Part shown: positions 11,115 to 22,900 of the stretch, piece after piece | Position numbering within the stretch: position 1 is the first letter of the stretch | Layout of the letters: every line of letters begins with the position of its first letter | Source of the DNA: Rhododendron vialii | Lineage: Eukaryota; Streptophyta; Magnoliopsida; Ericales; Ericaceae | Reading direction: 5' to 3' | Assembly (NCBI RefSeq): GCF_030253575.1 | Contig: NC_080560.1 | Location: 35,760,001 to 35,824,000, forward strand | Length of the DNA: 64,000 nucleotides | The notes under the pieces: model-generated | Told to the model about the DNA's origin: nothing | Seen by the model: the letters and a program-made list of their open reading frames with translations, nothing else | Databases searched by the model: none | Position numbers and translations under genes: made by a program

Positions 11115-12286
11115 TCAACCTTTTCTAGCAGAGGCCATTTGGGCTCCGATTTCTTTACTTCGCCACTGATTATAAACAAACATCTTATCTCTTGGCGGCA
11201 ACTTGTCCTTAACCACCGGGTGGTTGCGGAAATTCTCCGTCCAACCAGCTGTGGCTGGGAATCGGGTTGGGTCTAGGATTGTCATGGACCCAATTTCCTC
11301 CCAATTAGGAAGCCAGTAAGAGATCCATCCAAGTGCGATGTCCAGATACCCAATGCTTTCCCCACCGAAAAACTTGGATTTCCCTCTGATCAACTCTTGT
11401 TCTATCTTCTCCAGGGACTCCACGGCTTGTTTTATATACATTTCTCTGTCTTCTCCTTCTTCGGTGCATAAAGCCGTCCATGCATTTATCCAAAACTGTC
11501 ACAAACAAGTCACAATATAGAGTATATTTTATATGGAAAACTCTATTAAAAAAATGGATGGAAGCAGTGGCGGATGCCTGATTTTTACTCAACAGGACCC
11601 GAATCACATATATTTCTACCTTAGTATTCAAAAATATAATCCATGATGATATATATTGCTACTAGCTAGTTCTACGAAAGAGATGAGATTGTGTGTATAT
11701 ACGTAACCACTATTCAATACCGTATAAACGGACTACAACAAAAAATTGGTTGATAACTTGAAATTTTAGTGTGTTTTTCACACATATATAGAAACTTTAT
11801 GAAAAAATTTCCCTCTCAAGAGAGTTACATGGGCCGATCCTATAGAGTTTTTCCAAATTAACATTAAAATTAAAACTTGTACTAGTGGAAGGACTTCACA
11901 CATAATCGGGGGATACTGATCAAAACTCAAAAGTTCAAATCAAGGAACTAAGGAAGTAATCGATAATCACCTTCTCCTCTGCAAAGTTGGCCCAAAATCG
12001 CGCCATGGCTCTGTCATAAGGATCTTGAGGCAAAATAGGAAATTGCTTCCACGTCTCATCAATGTACTCAAGAATTATGAACGACTCAAGGATCACTTTG
12101 TCTCCATGAATCAGCACTGGCACTTTCTTGTGAACTGGGTTCAGTTCCAGAAGCAGAGGACTCTTGTTGAAGACGTCTTCCTCGATGTATTCATATTCCA
12201 CACTCTTTAGTCTCAGTGCCCACTCCACTCTAAAGGAAAATGGGCTCACCCAGAATCCCAGAAGCTTCACTGCTTCCTTGCTTTCC

Positions 12287-12288
<2 letters not shown>
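11115..12288 (-). CDS. Tau-class glutathione S-transferase, copy 2 (two exons)
   Basis: Paralogue of the gene at 6300-8313, about 95% alike by eye. Exon 1 is 12288-11971 (106 codons), exon 2 is 11495-11115, with a 475-bp phase-0 intron bounded by GT..AG; the product is 232 aa. Ser15 (LLGFWVSPF), Pro57 in KKVPVL and Glu68-Ser69 in [14 protein letters not shown] form the glutathione site as in copy 1. Exon 2 starts [16 protein letters not shown] and ends MASARKG. The frame is open upstream through the GA repeat, but the ATG at 12288 matches copy 1 and gives the normal family length, so it is the preferred start. No damage is seen. Both genes read on the minus strand about 3 kb apart and share the proximal leader, so shared regulation is likely at least originally. 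Confidence 0.9.

Positions 12289-12290
<2 letters not shown>

Positions 12291-12330
<40 letters not shown>
12291..12330. repeat. (GA)n microsatellite in the 5' leader of GST copy 2
   Basis: Twenty GA units immediately upstream of the start codon, the counterpart of the longer repeat before copy 1. Confidence 0.95.
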
Positions 12331-12333
<3 letters not shown>

Positions 12334-12450
12334 TTTTAATTTATTTGGTAATGTATGGTTGCCCGTATAAATAGCTAGCAACCAAACCACTGCATGCATT
12401 ACACCAAATTACCATTACTGCTAGTGTACCTAGACTTTGTTTATTTATTT

Positions 12451-13018
12451 GGCAAATTTTCGTAGTCATCCCTGTAGTTTTACGGTTATCTCACTTTCAT
12501 CCATCTAGTTTCAAAGTGCTCTAATTTCGTCCCTCTAGTTTGTTTTACGTTTCAAATTGGTAAAATCGTAAACACCGTTAACGAAACTAATGGAAAAAAA
12601 AATAAGTGTTCCAATTTTCAATCCGTTTGAACCGGTGCGAAGATCTTATTTTTTTGATCATTTTATCCTAAATGGTCGTAATGAATTTTTGGCTCTAAGG
12701 CCTTTCAACGAGCACCCGAAGACTCCTTATTTAGTTTCAGGGCTCTCTTAGGGTGCTCATTGAAAGGCCTTAGAGCCAAAAATCCATTATGACCATTTAA
12801 GATAAAATGATCAGAAAAATAAGATATTTGCACCGGTTCAAACGGATTTAAAATTGGAACATTTATTTTTTTTTTCTGTTAGTTTCGTTAACGATGTTAA
12901 CGATTTTACCAATTTGGAACGTAAAATAAACTACAGGAACGAAATTGGAGCACTTTGAAACTAGAGAGACGAAAGTGAGACAACAGTAAAACTACAGGGA
13001 TGACTACGAAAATTTGCC
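12451..13018. mobile_element. Long foldback element, Mutator-like MITE type
   Basis: The left end GGCAAATTTTCGTAGTCATC and the right end (its reverse complement) open two arms of over 250 bp that stay complementary almost to the centre, including TTTGGCTCTAAGGCCTTTCA and its inverse. The loop is about 40 bp near 12720-12745. The arms are too long for a typical hAT MITE and resemble Mutator-type foldbacks. Both flanks are T-rich (TTATTTATTT / CATTTTTTTTA), so a 9-bp duplication cannot be read confidently. No protein is coded. Confidence 0.8.
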
Positions 13019-13497
13019 CATTTTTTTTATCTGGCAATTTTTTTATTAATCTCCGCAAAAGAATTACAAAGATTAAAAGGAGGCCAAAACTAAATTAAAA
13101 TTACTTCATCTCCCGCTCAACCCGAGACCCAATCGCTGGTCCGAGACAAAACAGAATCCAAAACACCCTAAAACCGAAAACCCCTATTATCTGAATCACC
13201 AACCCGCCGAAAAGAACAATTAGGATTCGAAGCACCGCTACCGTCGCACAGACAGCCATGAACTCGTCGTATGTCACCGATCCCAAAAACGGTCCAAGCC
13301 AGCCGCTACAGGCCTCGCATCCCAACCTCCACCCACTGCCGCCTCACACCACCCCACCGTGAACACATGCCACCTGATAAATCACTACCTCCAAAACCGC
13401 CACATGCTCCTAAGCCCCACCACCGCCATGAACCTCCACCGCGGCTGCCGAGATACTTGCTGCCATCAAAACCACCCCAGCTGTTGTTACTAAGAAG
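13019..13497 (-). other. Gene-less stretch with LINE-like 3' tail and GC-richer segment
   Basis: On the minus strand a sequence reading TTGTAATTCTTTTGCGG followed by AGATTAATAAAAAAA near 13030-13065 resembles the 3' end of a plant L1-type LINE. The GC-richer 13100-13480 segment upstream of it (minus sense) has two opposed open frames of 74-85 codons with no recognisable domain. It may be a truncated retroposed copy. No function is claimed. Confidence 0.3.
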
Positions 13498-13707
13498 GGA
13501 TTTGAGTCGAACTCAGGAATCTTTTTAGACAACAATCTTGACTTGTAGGGTGCTTCATCAAGACCGATTTGGATTCTTTTTTATTTTTAGGGCAATGATT
13601 TTGGCACTTTATTTTTTGATAACCACACTTAAATATTTGTCTTTTAGCGTCATAATGTTTATTTTAAACACTTTAAGAAGGGATTTGAGTTGAACACAGG
13701 GCTGTTT

Positions 13708-14425
13708 TTCGCTTAGAAATTTGCCCGTGATGGCACCAAGTATGCTAGCTGTGGGGCTCCGATGAACATGGCTCGCTTCCTCTGGAACTGCTGTTCGTCT
13801 GGATCTAACCTCGTTCCTTTGAACCTAACTTGCACCACGAAGCACGACTAAAGACCACACCGAAGGAGCCCCGGAACGGCCCTCCGGCGTGAGGATGAGA
13901 ATAGTGCAGAGAGAGGAAAGCAAAGGACCAGGGTTTCGAGGGTAGGAGACGATGAACCTTTTAGGGCTGCTATCCCTTGGTACTTATAGAGGGTCATTGG
14001 CTTGCTCTCTAAGTTCGTCTATGCATTTGACACACGTCGGTCGACGTCACCCGTGACATAGCGGATAAGGCGGTTAGTGTGAGCTGTCATGGGAGACATG
14101 GCCGAGCCTGGTCACCTAGCTCCGGGCCGAGCTGAGCCTCGAAGGAGCTGTCACTGGAAACATGGCTGAGCCTAGTTGCTTAGCTCCGGGCCAAGCCGAT
14201 CTTCAAGGGAGCTATCATGGGAAACATGGCCGAGCCCAGTTGCCTAGCTCCGGGCCGAGCCGAGCTTCGTGGGAGCTATCATGGGAAATATGGCCGAGCC
14301 TCGTGGACTAACTCCGGGATGAGCCGAGCCTCATGGATGAGCTCTAATATGAGACATGGCTGAGCCTCGTGGCCTTCCGCCGAACGTAGCGATTGTGGCC
14401 GAACCAGAATATTCGGACCACTACA
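13708..14425 (-). mobile_element. LTR and primer-binding region of a Gypsy-type retrotransposon, remnant
   Basis: Read on the minus strand, the segment starts TGTAGTGGTCCGAATATTC at 14425 and ends near TAGCATAC, followed by TTGGTGCCATCACGGGC, which resembles the TTGGCGCC-type primer-binding site of plant Gypsy elements. Only about 20-30 bp of leader remains after it. No coding sequence is attached. A matching target-site duplication was not found, so the piece looks truncated at one or both sides. It is a fossil. Confidence 0.5.
14081..14375. repeat. Tandem repeat, 64-bp unit, about 4.6 copies, inside the Gypsy LTR
   Basis: The motif GAGCTRTCAT starts at 14081, 14145, 14209 and 14273, a 64-bp period, with a fifth degenerate copy from 14339. 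Each unit carries ACATGGCCGAGCC and TAGCTCCGGGCCGAGC. The units are GC-rich compared with the flanks. Confidence 0.9.
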
Positions 14426-15252
14426 CCAGCAACTTGGTCCCAGCTAACTAGTGTTTACTCACACACCCGTTATGTTTTGAACGTCTAAAAACACACACAA
14501 GAGTTATGGGAACCGTCCCAACCTTTTATTGCACCAACAATACAAGGAAAACACTCAAGAGTTTAGACAGAACATTCCTCTGCCTTAGGCTACGAAAATG
14601 CCTTACCTAAATAGGCTTACAATTATAAAAACGTAGTCACTAAGTACATGAGATCATGGGGCCAACCCATGATCTTGCAGTTGACACCCCCAACTACCCT
14701 ATGGTTGTGCTGGCTTTGCCAGAATCTGCCAGCACACTGAAATATGAAACTGTCTCGCCGTCTCGCCGTAACTGCCGATCAATTGCCTTTTTCTGCTTAG
14801 TACACTTGTCCCATGCTTCCAGCAGCATGTGCAGCCCGTTTCTGCCTTGGACACATGTCCCATGCTCCCAGCAACATGTGCAGAATGCTGTTTAACCGTC
14901 AATAACCGTTTTGTCTTAGCCAACTCAAGTCTGCCTCCATTTTGCCCGAGCCAACTCAAGGCTGCATGGCCAATTTTGTGATCCAACCCCAACTCCCAAT
15001 ACTTAATCATTTTCCTTGATTGCCTTGTCCCACAAGCATGCTTCCCGTTTAGCATCCATGCCTCGATATCATCGGGCCTTCATGTGCATCACGACTGCCA
15101 CTTGCTTAAAGGACCAGGGCCGACACCAACCGACACCATCAGGTTACCTTGTATAAACATGCATGCCTCATGCCTTTGATTCCACCAGTTGGGTAGGGTG
15201 CAAGGTGCCCCCGCTAGCCAAGCTTTGCAAGACTTGGAAATCAAGGTGCTAA
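14426..15252. other. Probable LTR-retrotransposon debris filling the third duplication unit
   Basis: No gene is seen. The right edge ends GGTGCTAACA at 15252, which on the minus strand reads TGTTAGCACC, a Copia-like LTR start, exactly where homology to the 9412 segment resumes. CATGTCCCATGCT-type short repeats occur at about 14805-14880. With the LTR at 13708-14425 it forms a block absent from the other duplication units, so it arrived as insertion(s). Family is uncertain. Confidence 0.35.
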
Positions 15253-15540
15253 CAATTTACCACATGAAAATTTGATAGTTCGTAGCCAAATTGTATTATT
15301 TTGACCCCACAAAGAATTGTAAATTGCCCCAACTTACTTCAAATACATAGAAACGCCAAGCAACTCTACTTTTGGAGAGTTGTCAGTATCATGAATCAGG
15401 ATATCATGCATCGTTTTAAAAATATATTAACTCTTTGAGATCAATTGTAAAGCAAAATTACGATTATAAGGGTATATTAACAGTAAAATTATCCTCTTAA
15501 TTTATTAGTGGTTCTTTTTGATAAGCAAATAGTAAATAGA
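15253..15540. repeat. Third, partial copy of the GST duplication unit (no gene)
   Basis: The sequence from ATTTACCACATGAAAATTTG onward matches 9412-9690 nearly base for base (both contain GGAGAGTTGTCAGTATCATG and the AATTACGNTTATAAGGGTATA stretch). Homology fades after 15540, before any GST exon, so this is the start of a third unit that lost, or never received, its gene. Confidence 0.8.
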
Positions 15541-17345
15541 ACACTCTTTAATTTGATGGCAATGGATAATAGTGTAACGGAAAAAAATTACAGTATCTTT
15601 TGCTCTTTCGATGGCATGGGCAATTTAGTGCAAATGAGAAATCTGTAGTACATGGAGCTCTTTTGCTTTAAGTGTACATGGACTTGTAAGTAAGAAAGGG
15701 TTTGTACAGCTTAGTTTTGGAAATGCAATGGAGAATGTTCTGGGAATTTTAGCGCCTCTTTGTTGTGCAATTTTCAGTTTAAATTCTTTTCTTTTTTTAA
15801 ATGTTGAATCTGACTTGGAGGGAAAGGGCAAAATAGGAAATGAACCCAATGATACCCACTAAAAAGTCAAAATGGACAAATATATTTGGACAACAAAAGA
15901 TGGAATCATGGGCTTGATTTGAGCAGTTTTTATTTGAACCGTTCGATAAAATACAAACACAAGCTGCTCGGATCAAGCCTTTTCTGGTCTTTTTTTTCTG
16001 ATTTCCAGTGGGTACCCTTAAAATCACATTCTGAACATATTGAGCGTCTTGGATCATCACAAATTGGTTGGGAAAGAGACGTCCTTAACTTAATACGGTA
16101 AAGACACCCTTACTTGAAATTTTGTGTATATATATATGGAGATGAGTAGTGTAAATTGCTCTACTGGAAATGGTGTCTTTCACTCTTTCTCATCCAAACT
16201 TAACGCCGTGGGAATGATGCCGGTCAAAGTCCTTGAAGTCATTTTATTGTGTCGATCGAAGAGTTTTTTTTTTTAAGTTTCTAAGTATTTTTTAAATTTC
16301 AAGAATCAAACACATATTTTAAGTAGTCTACGGTCAAGTCTTTTTTAAATTGTATCTTGAAATTGTAAGTTTGTTTTCCTATTCTTGGAGGGTTATTTCA
16401 AGTGGCCTGTCAATTCTGTTGCTATGAATGAAATGAGTAGTTTTAGAGTGTTTCTTGTTAACTCTTATCCTTCATTGGATTGTGATAAGTGGCGAGTTTT
16501 CCGTTTTTTGTATCTTTTAGGTGGATTCCTTAGAGAGGTGAGCGATCTCTAACCTTGTATCCCTCATTGTATTCTCTGGTGGTGTTATTATGTATCCCGC
16601 TGATTTTTTATTTTCTAACGCGGATGGTGAGCTTTATCTTTTTATCTTTTTTACTTTTCTTTCTTCCCATCTATAAAATCCGGCATCAGGGAATCTAGAG
16701 AATAATTCAAAAACCACAAGGAATGAAAGTGCATTTTCAAACACTCCAGGGTGAGATTTCTGTAACATCCCCAGAACTGCGTTTCCTCCGGCTTCTCTGC
16801 CATTAATTATTCTCAACTTGCGTATTCATTTTAGTAATTAATAGTTTAGATTTTAAAAACACTCTTCACAAAATTAAATTATTTTTGCCAATAAATTATT
16901 CTTGTCGTGAGGAGTCTTTCAACAAAATTTACTCACTATAATCTACCCACTATAAATACTTTTAAACAAGATTACTCGAATCGCTCTTTATAGTTCAAAC
17001 ACAGATTAGAGAGAAGCCAACCCTCCGAGAAATCGATGTACGTGCATTTTGGATCGCTAGATTGTTTGAGAATTTTTTTATACTCCCTACTTTTAAATTT
17101 TTATGCGATTCCAAAGAAAAAGATGCACAGGTACAGAAGCAGAGAGGAATTGTAGTCATTATTTGGGTGGTTTGATTCCAAAATGAGGTTTTGATTGGGT
17201 GCTGATTTTGCCACTTTTTTTTTTTAACATCATTCCCCTGCAAGTGCATTTTTGGTGCAGGGAAGTGGCGTTAAAAAAAAAATTTCGCAAAATCATTTCA
17301 CTTTTGATTTTGTGGAAAACAGTAAAATCAAAAACAGAAAGTCTG
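15541..17345. other. Intergenic region, nothing recognised
   Basis: AT-rich DNA with only short chance open frames on both strands and no splice-consistent coding signal. I see no recognisable repeat ends apart from T and A runs. Confidence 0.5.
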
Positions 17346-17624
17346 CTTGCACAGCGAAGGCTGCACAGCAGCCGTCCACAGACTAGTTTTGCGCCCGTCT
17401 CGGGTTTTGCAAAGATGATCGGAGCCGTTCATTTTGTTCAAAATACTTCGTTTATGGTCCCTGTAAAAAATCACCTCAATCCGATATCGGGAAGGGTGTT
17501 TAGGAATCATCTAACTTTGCTTTAAAATTTAGGCATGAGCGGCTCCGATCATCTTTACAAGATCCGAAACGGGCGCAAAACTAGTCTGTGCACAGCTGCT
17601 GCTGTGCAGCCTTTGCTGTGCAAG
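17346..17624. mobile_element. Foldback MITE just upstream of the PPR pseudogene
   Basis: The left arm starts CTTGCACAGCGAAGGCTGC and the right arm ends GCAGCCTTTGCTGTGCAAG. About 85 bp of each arm pair, including GACTAGTTTTGCGCCCGTCT and its inverse. The spacer is about 110 bp. It ends 90 bp before the PPR start codon, so it lies in the leader or promoter. No clear target-site duplication. It is not seen in front of the paralogous PPR gene at 63579. Confidence 0.8.
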
Positions 17625-17714
17625 TAGCAGCGTTGAATAAAAAATGGAGATGAAGGTGAAGTCGAAGTCGAGATAAAAGGACTCCGCACATTCCAGAGAG
17701 GAGAAGCAAAGAGG

Positions 17715-19991
17715 ATGATGTCTCAGGTTGGCGTCCTCTCTGCAATCACTCCCATGGACTCTTCCAATCTCCCGAAAGGTAATCTTCTCTCTCTACGTCC
17801 ATACCCTTCTCAGGTTGTTTCCTTCCGTCCTCATTCTCACACTAGAAACCCTAGCTCTCCAACCACGAGTCCAGAAATACGCCCACCACAGCCGAGAAAA
17901 AAGAGCTCCGTCAACCCCGACGGGTTCCAGGGAGCTCGCGAGCTTCTCAATCGGATTCCCCGAACGCGACCTTTTCCGCCCATTTTCAACATCAACACGG
18001 CGTTAGGGACTCTTGCGAAAAGGTGTCATTACGCGGAGGCTCTTTCTCATTTCGGAAACTTGCAGTCGCAAGGCGTTCGTGTAAATTTCTATACATTGAG
18101 CATTGCAATTAACTGTTACTGTCACGTGAATCGAGTTGGTTTCGGGTTCTCTCTGTTAGGCGGCCTCTTCAAACGCGGTTATAAGCCTCATGTTGCTATC
18201 TTTAACACCCTGTTACGAGGGCTTATTTCAGAAGATAAAGCTGCTGAGGCCGTGGAGTTATTCGAGAAGTTAATGAGGAGGAGAGAGATTGAACCCAACG
18301 AGGTTACGTATGGGACGATTATTATTGGGCTCTGCAAGAAGAGAAACACGGGAGCTGCTGTTCGGTGGCTTAGGATCATGGAAGAGGGAAGTTGTAAACC
18401 AAACACGGTAGTGTATAACACGATCATTGACGGTCATTGCAAGGATGGAATGGTGGATGATGCTTTGAGCCTTTTTTGCCAAATGAAAGAGAAAGGGGTT
18501 CACCCAGATGTTGTTACTTATAGCTCTTTGATTCATGGCTGATGTAGTTGTGGCCAGTGGAAGGAGGCTAGAAGCATGTTAGGAGAAATGTCGGATATTC
18601 GTATTTCTCCGAACATCATTACATTCAGTGTCTTGGTCGATGCACTTACGAAGGAAGGGAAGGGAAAAGAGGCAGAGGAAGTAATCCAAAGCTTGATTCA
18701 AAGCGGTGTGCATCCTAATGTAATCATGTACAATTCTGTAATGAATGGATATTGTTTGCAAGGCCAGATGGATGAGGCAATGAGGATATTTGATACCATG
18801 GTGGATCGGGGCATTCAACCTGATATTCAGAGCTACAACACTTTAATTAATGGATATTGCAGGAACATGAAAATAGATGAGGCTATGCATCTCTTTTCAG
18901 AAATGAATGAAAAATGCCTCCACCTAGATGTTGTTACGTATAACACTTTGATTCATGGCTTATATCATTATGGCTGGGGAAGGAGGTTACAAGAGTGTTT
19001 GGAGAAATGTTGGGTATTGGTATTTCTCCAGATATTGAGACATTCAATGTCCTTATCCATGGACTTACTGAGGCAGGGATGGTAAAAGAGGCAGAGGAAG
19101 TAACTGAAAATATGATTCAAAGAGGTGTGCATCCTGATGTAATCACGTACAATACTTTAATGAAAGGATATCGTTTGCAAGGCCAAATGGATGAGGCTAT
19201 GGGAGTGTTGAATACGATGGTGGATAGAGGCATTCAACCTGATGCCTGTAGCTTCACCATTTTAAGTAATGGATATGGCAAGACCAGGAAAATAGTCTAG
19301 GCGATGCATCGCTTTTTTGAAATGAGTGAAAAAGGTTTTCATCAAGTTGTTCGTACATGTACCACCTTGATTCATGGTGTTTGTAATTGAGGCCGGTGGA
19401 AAGAGGCTACAAGAATGGTTGGGGAAATGTTCGAGTTTGGTGTTTCTCCAGATGTCTGAACATTCAATGTCTTTGTATATGCACTTTCCAAGGAAGGGAA
19501 GGCAAAAGACGCTGAGGAAGTAATTGAACTTCTGTTTGCGACGGAACTTGGGCCTAACTCCCAATCGTAATACATATGGTATGTTGTTGGATAGCCTTTG
19601 CCAAATTGAGCATTCTGATGAAGCCTTGTTCTTATTTCACATGATGGAAAACAAAGGTTTTAGATCTCGATATTGGTGAGTTTAATATCCTCCTTGATGC
19701 AAGGTCTTTGTGAAGATGACTTTCCGGATGAAGCAAAAGGATTCTCTGAAAATGGAACAGAATTGTTTGTTGCCTGATAGTGTCACTTACAACGCTGCCA
19801 TCTGAGGATTTCTTGAACAATAGAAGTTTTATGAGGCTTCGGTATTGGTTGAGGAAATTATTGCAAGGGTTTTTTGTCCCAATGAATCTACTTTTCCCTT
19901 GATTATTGACCTTTCTGCTACTAAAAGACAGGACCCTTCTCTTCAAGAAGTGATCAAGAAGTTCTTGAGCAATGATGGACATGGAATTTAG
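17715..19991 (+). pseudogene. Rf-like P-class pentatricopeptide repeat (PPR) pseudogene
   Basis: Rf-like PPR proteins bind organellar RNA, usually in mitochondria, where they can silence male-sterility transcripts. The start at 17715 (MMSQVGVLS) is shared with the paralogue at 63579. A basic, Ser/Pro-rich leader of about 75 residues is a plausible organelle targeting region. Then 35-residue repeats follow (VNFYTLSIAINCYCHVNR, PHVAIFNTLLRGL, PNEVTYGTIIIGLCKK, PNTVVYNTIIDGHCKDG). The frame stops at 18540-18542 (LIHG then TGA) although PPR sequence continues in frame (CSCGQWKEAR). A frameshift lies near 18970, further stops occur at 19298-19300 and later, and the last recognisable repeats end at TAG 19989-19991. 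At least six lesions make it a pseudogene. The intact 275-residue N-terminal part holds about five to six repeats and could in principle still be translated. Confidence 0.9.
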
Positions 19992-22900
19992 TAGATTGTA
20001 TAAATTCCTTTCATCTATGAAGAAAACGTTCCAATCCTAAAATATGTAGTCATTATTATGTGATACTCTTTTTTGCTTTTGCTTTTGCCTTTTGGTTTCT
20101 TAGTAATTGTAAATTTCCAATGTGATTCTTTAACTTACTGTGTATCACCTTTTCAAGCCGAAACCATTATGTTTTGTTTCCCGTTCTCTTTTGAACACTG
20201 ATTGACTCTGTTTTCCATTTTACGTGTCCCCTCTGTTGAGAAACCTCAACTGTTTATTCTTGGTCTTTCTTTTCCCATTGCTGCCTTGAGGAGCTTCACA
20301 GACATCCATAGTTAAGCCTTTAGCTTGGACCAATACTTTTACAGAACATGGAGGCGAGTACTAGTAGATGAACCATTCGTAGGCTTTTTCACCACGTATA
20401 CAAATAGGAAGAGAGATAGTTGAGGACATCCCAAAGAAAGACAAAATTTGAATTTTGTGCGAGATGTTTAAAACCCTTTCGTAATGCTTATCTGTCACAT
20501 GAGAACTGGTATTTATCATCTAGTCTCTATACCTGTTTTGATTTTTACATAACAGGGCTGGACCAGGTTTATCTAATGGACACCCACCCACACGCGCGCG
20601 CGAGCACACCCACACACTTGTTTAACGGGTTTCGGCAAGAAGATAGTTTCATTGGTATCTTTCAAATTTATGCGGGAGTTGTAATATGGCATGTCTTTAA
20701 TTCAGTTTTGCACACATTGATAGAGCTTTAAATTGTGGACCTGTGGTTTTCATTTTGATATGGTGCGGAGCATTTGTTCCTGTGGTTTCTGTGAGAAAGA
20801 AAGAAATCTAAGCTTTCCGTTTATTGTTGTGCAAAATACCTTTTTTTTTTCTTTTTTCTTTTTGCAAAAATGGGAGGTATATAACCTATAGAAAATCTTC
20901 CTGAATTTGTTTTCCATGACACAGTTGTCGAGAATGGCGCGTATAACTTCCCTAAAATTATATGATCCCATTTCTCCTTGCATTTTACAAGTTCGATGAA
21001 ATGTGCGAGGGGCGCATGTATGCATAGCCCATCTTGCAGTTTCTCGGAGGTCATTTCAAGAATTTGTAGCTTGCCTCTCTTTACATGAAATGGAACAGAG
21101 GAGAGTGTAGGCATGGGAGCAAAAATACGAATACTCAAATCTGTACGTACACAACTGCTCTCTCTGAGAAACCTGTACATACTTTGAGAAATTTGCTTTG
21201 CGTCGTCTATGCTATGACAAAACCAATCATGTCGCTTGTCTCTTCCTCAAGTCATTCACTTCAGTTGTCTCTTTCTCTTCAATCCAAGCTGGCTTCAAAC
21301 ATTGAAATCGACTTTCCCTGAACTTTGCCTCAATTTATACAGGTTACGGAAGAGGTTTCAATTCAACATCACATCAAAAAGTTTGTACCCAATCAATTGG
21401 TTTGTGATTCTAGGAGATTATGACTTTCTGATTGAGTATAGTTATGTCAACTATTATTGCGGTTAGTTCTCGCCTTCTCATGATTCAAAAAGGTTTGTGT
21501 AATGCTGCTGTCATTTGTGTGTTTTTCGTAGTTTATGTGTTTTTTTTGGGTCAAAAAAAAAAATAGTGTTCGACTTGGACATTGCTTTAGCTGTTTCTTT
21601 GTGCAGGTATATCTTTGGCGTTTAGAGGCCAGGTTCTCTCTCACACACATTGTTTGAATGAATTTGATTCTGTGCTTAAGAAAAAAATAAACTGAATGTG
21701 TGAAATCCCTAATCCCTTGATTTGGCTACCGTAAGTTATCAGAAGGCGCAGTTCAACGGTATCAAAGTTTTGTGTATGAATGAGTCGTTTGACCATAACT
21801 CTGAATTTCTGCGTTGGCTCAGTGATTTAAAAGAACAACTTCAGTTGAAAAACTGGCCATCTTTGACTTTTGCCTCATTGACTCATTATATAGATGCTCG
21901 ATTCATTACGCAAGTAATCTTGGATTTATGAGTTCAATAAAGTTTCTGGACCATTGCTGGTAGAAATGGTCCTTTTTTAGGTGAAATTTGGTGAGAAACC
22001 TGGACATACCTTTTTTTCTTCACAAATTAGAAACATTCGGTTGATTTATCTCATTTGTGCAGGCACATATACACATGGATTATAAATTTACTCGTGTATG
22101 TATATACCAATATAAGTTTTAAGAAATAAATTGATCCCCATATTGTGTTTATCGTTACGAAATAGCCTAAGACAAACCATATAACAAGATCCCAGCAAAA
22201 CTAATTTGTTTATGATGTCTTGTATAAAATATTCTTTTATATTTACAAAAGAAAAAAAACTTTCGATGACTTAATTAATCTCAATATGGATGTCATAGAC
22301 CGCTAATTTGGATAACACTGAGATCTTAATTGGAGATCGATGTGATAAAAGTCGACGGAAGAATCTCAAGTGTTCGAAATGCAAAGGAACTTGAGAAGTA
22401 CACAAAGTTTATGGGTTGCTAGAATATTTTTCAAGTATCCAGCAGAAATATGAATCGATCTACTACGTACTATCAAGAGAAGAAAGGGGATTCTACTACA
22501 TACAACTCCTTACATTTATCTTACAAAATGGATATATTTAGACAAGTGGACATTGGCAACTTTAACATGCCATAATGTTGTGGTTGCAAAAGATGGATGG
22601 GTTGCATATAAACATTCATACCAATGGTTCTTCCCATTTTTAACAGTTGAGAAGCATTAAGGATTTTTCAGTAATAGCAGCTCTCTTGTTTTTTGATTTT
22701 TGCTTCCTTGCTCAATTAGTCCACATCTGTAGTACATCCCTTTGTGATCATAGCAGGATTCATCAAGCATATTTTTTGGCAAAATTTACGACGTCTTCCA
22801 GAATCCATTTAGAAACTGATACATCCTATCCATTTGACAACAGATGAGTTCTCAATGGATCTTTTGTTTTGGAAAATTGTATCTCTTAGTTATGCTCGAT

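Larger units (their letters stand above)
4946..15540. repeat. Tandem segmental duplication carrying the two GST genes
   Basis: Unit 1 (about 4946-9000) and unit 2 (about 9243-13700) align through most of their length: leader near 4946/9246, the ACGAAAATACAAATCGC stretch near 6110/10920, both GST exons and intron, the GA-rich leader, and the downstream TTGACTTGTAGGGTG stretch at 8841/13529. A third partial unit (15253-15540) matches 9412-9690. The units differ by insertions: about 190 bp at 5370-5560 only in unit 1, about 230 bp near 10090-10330 only in unit 2, about 400 bp (9340-9765) absent from unit 1, a hAT in the unit-1 intron, and different foldbacks behind each gene. The duplication is older than these insertions. 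Confidence 0.8.

Noticed and set aside
12289-12399. N-terminal extension of GST copy 2 (37 residues, Ser-Leu repeats)
   Set aside because: It translates the GA microsatellite; copy 1 and family length support the ATG at 12288.
20420-21931. Several 70-119-codon frames on both strands
   Set aside because: No domain, AT-rich, overlapping in opposite directions; treated as chance.
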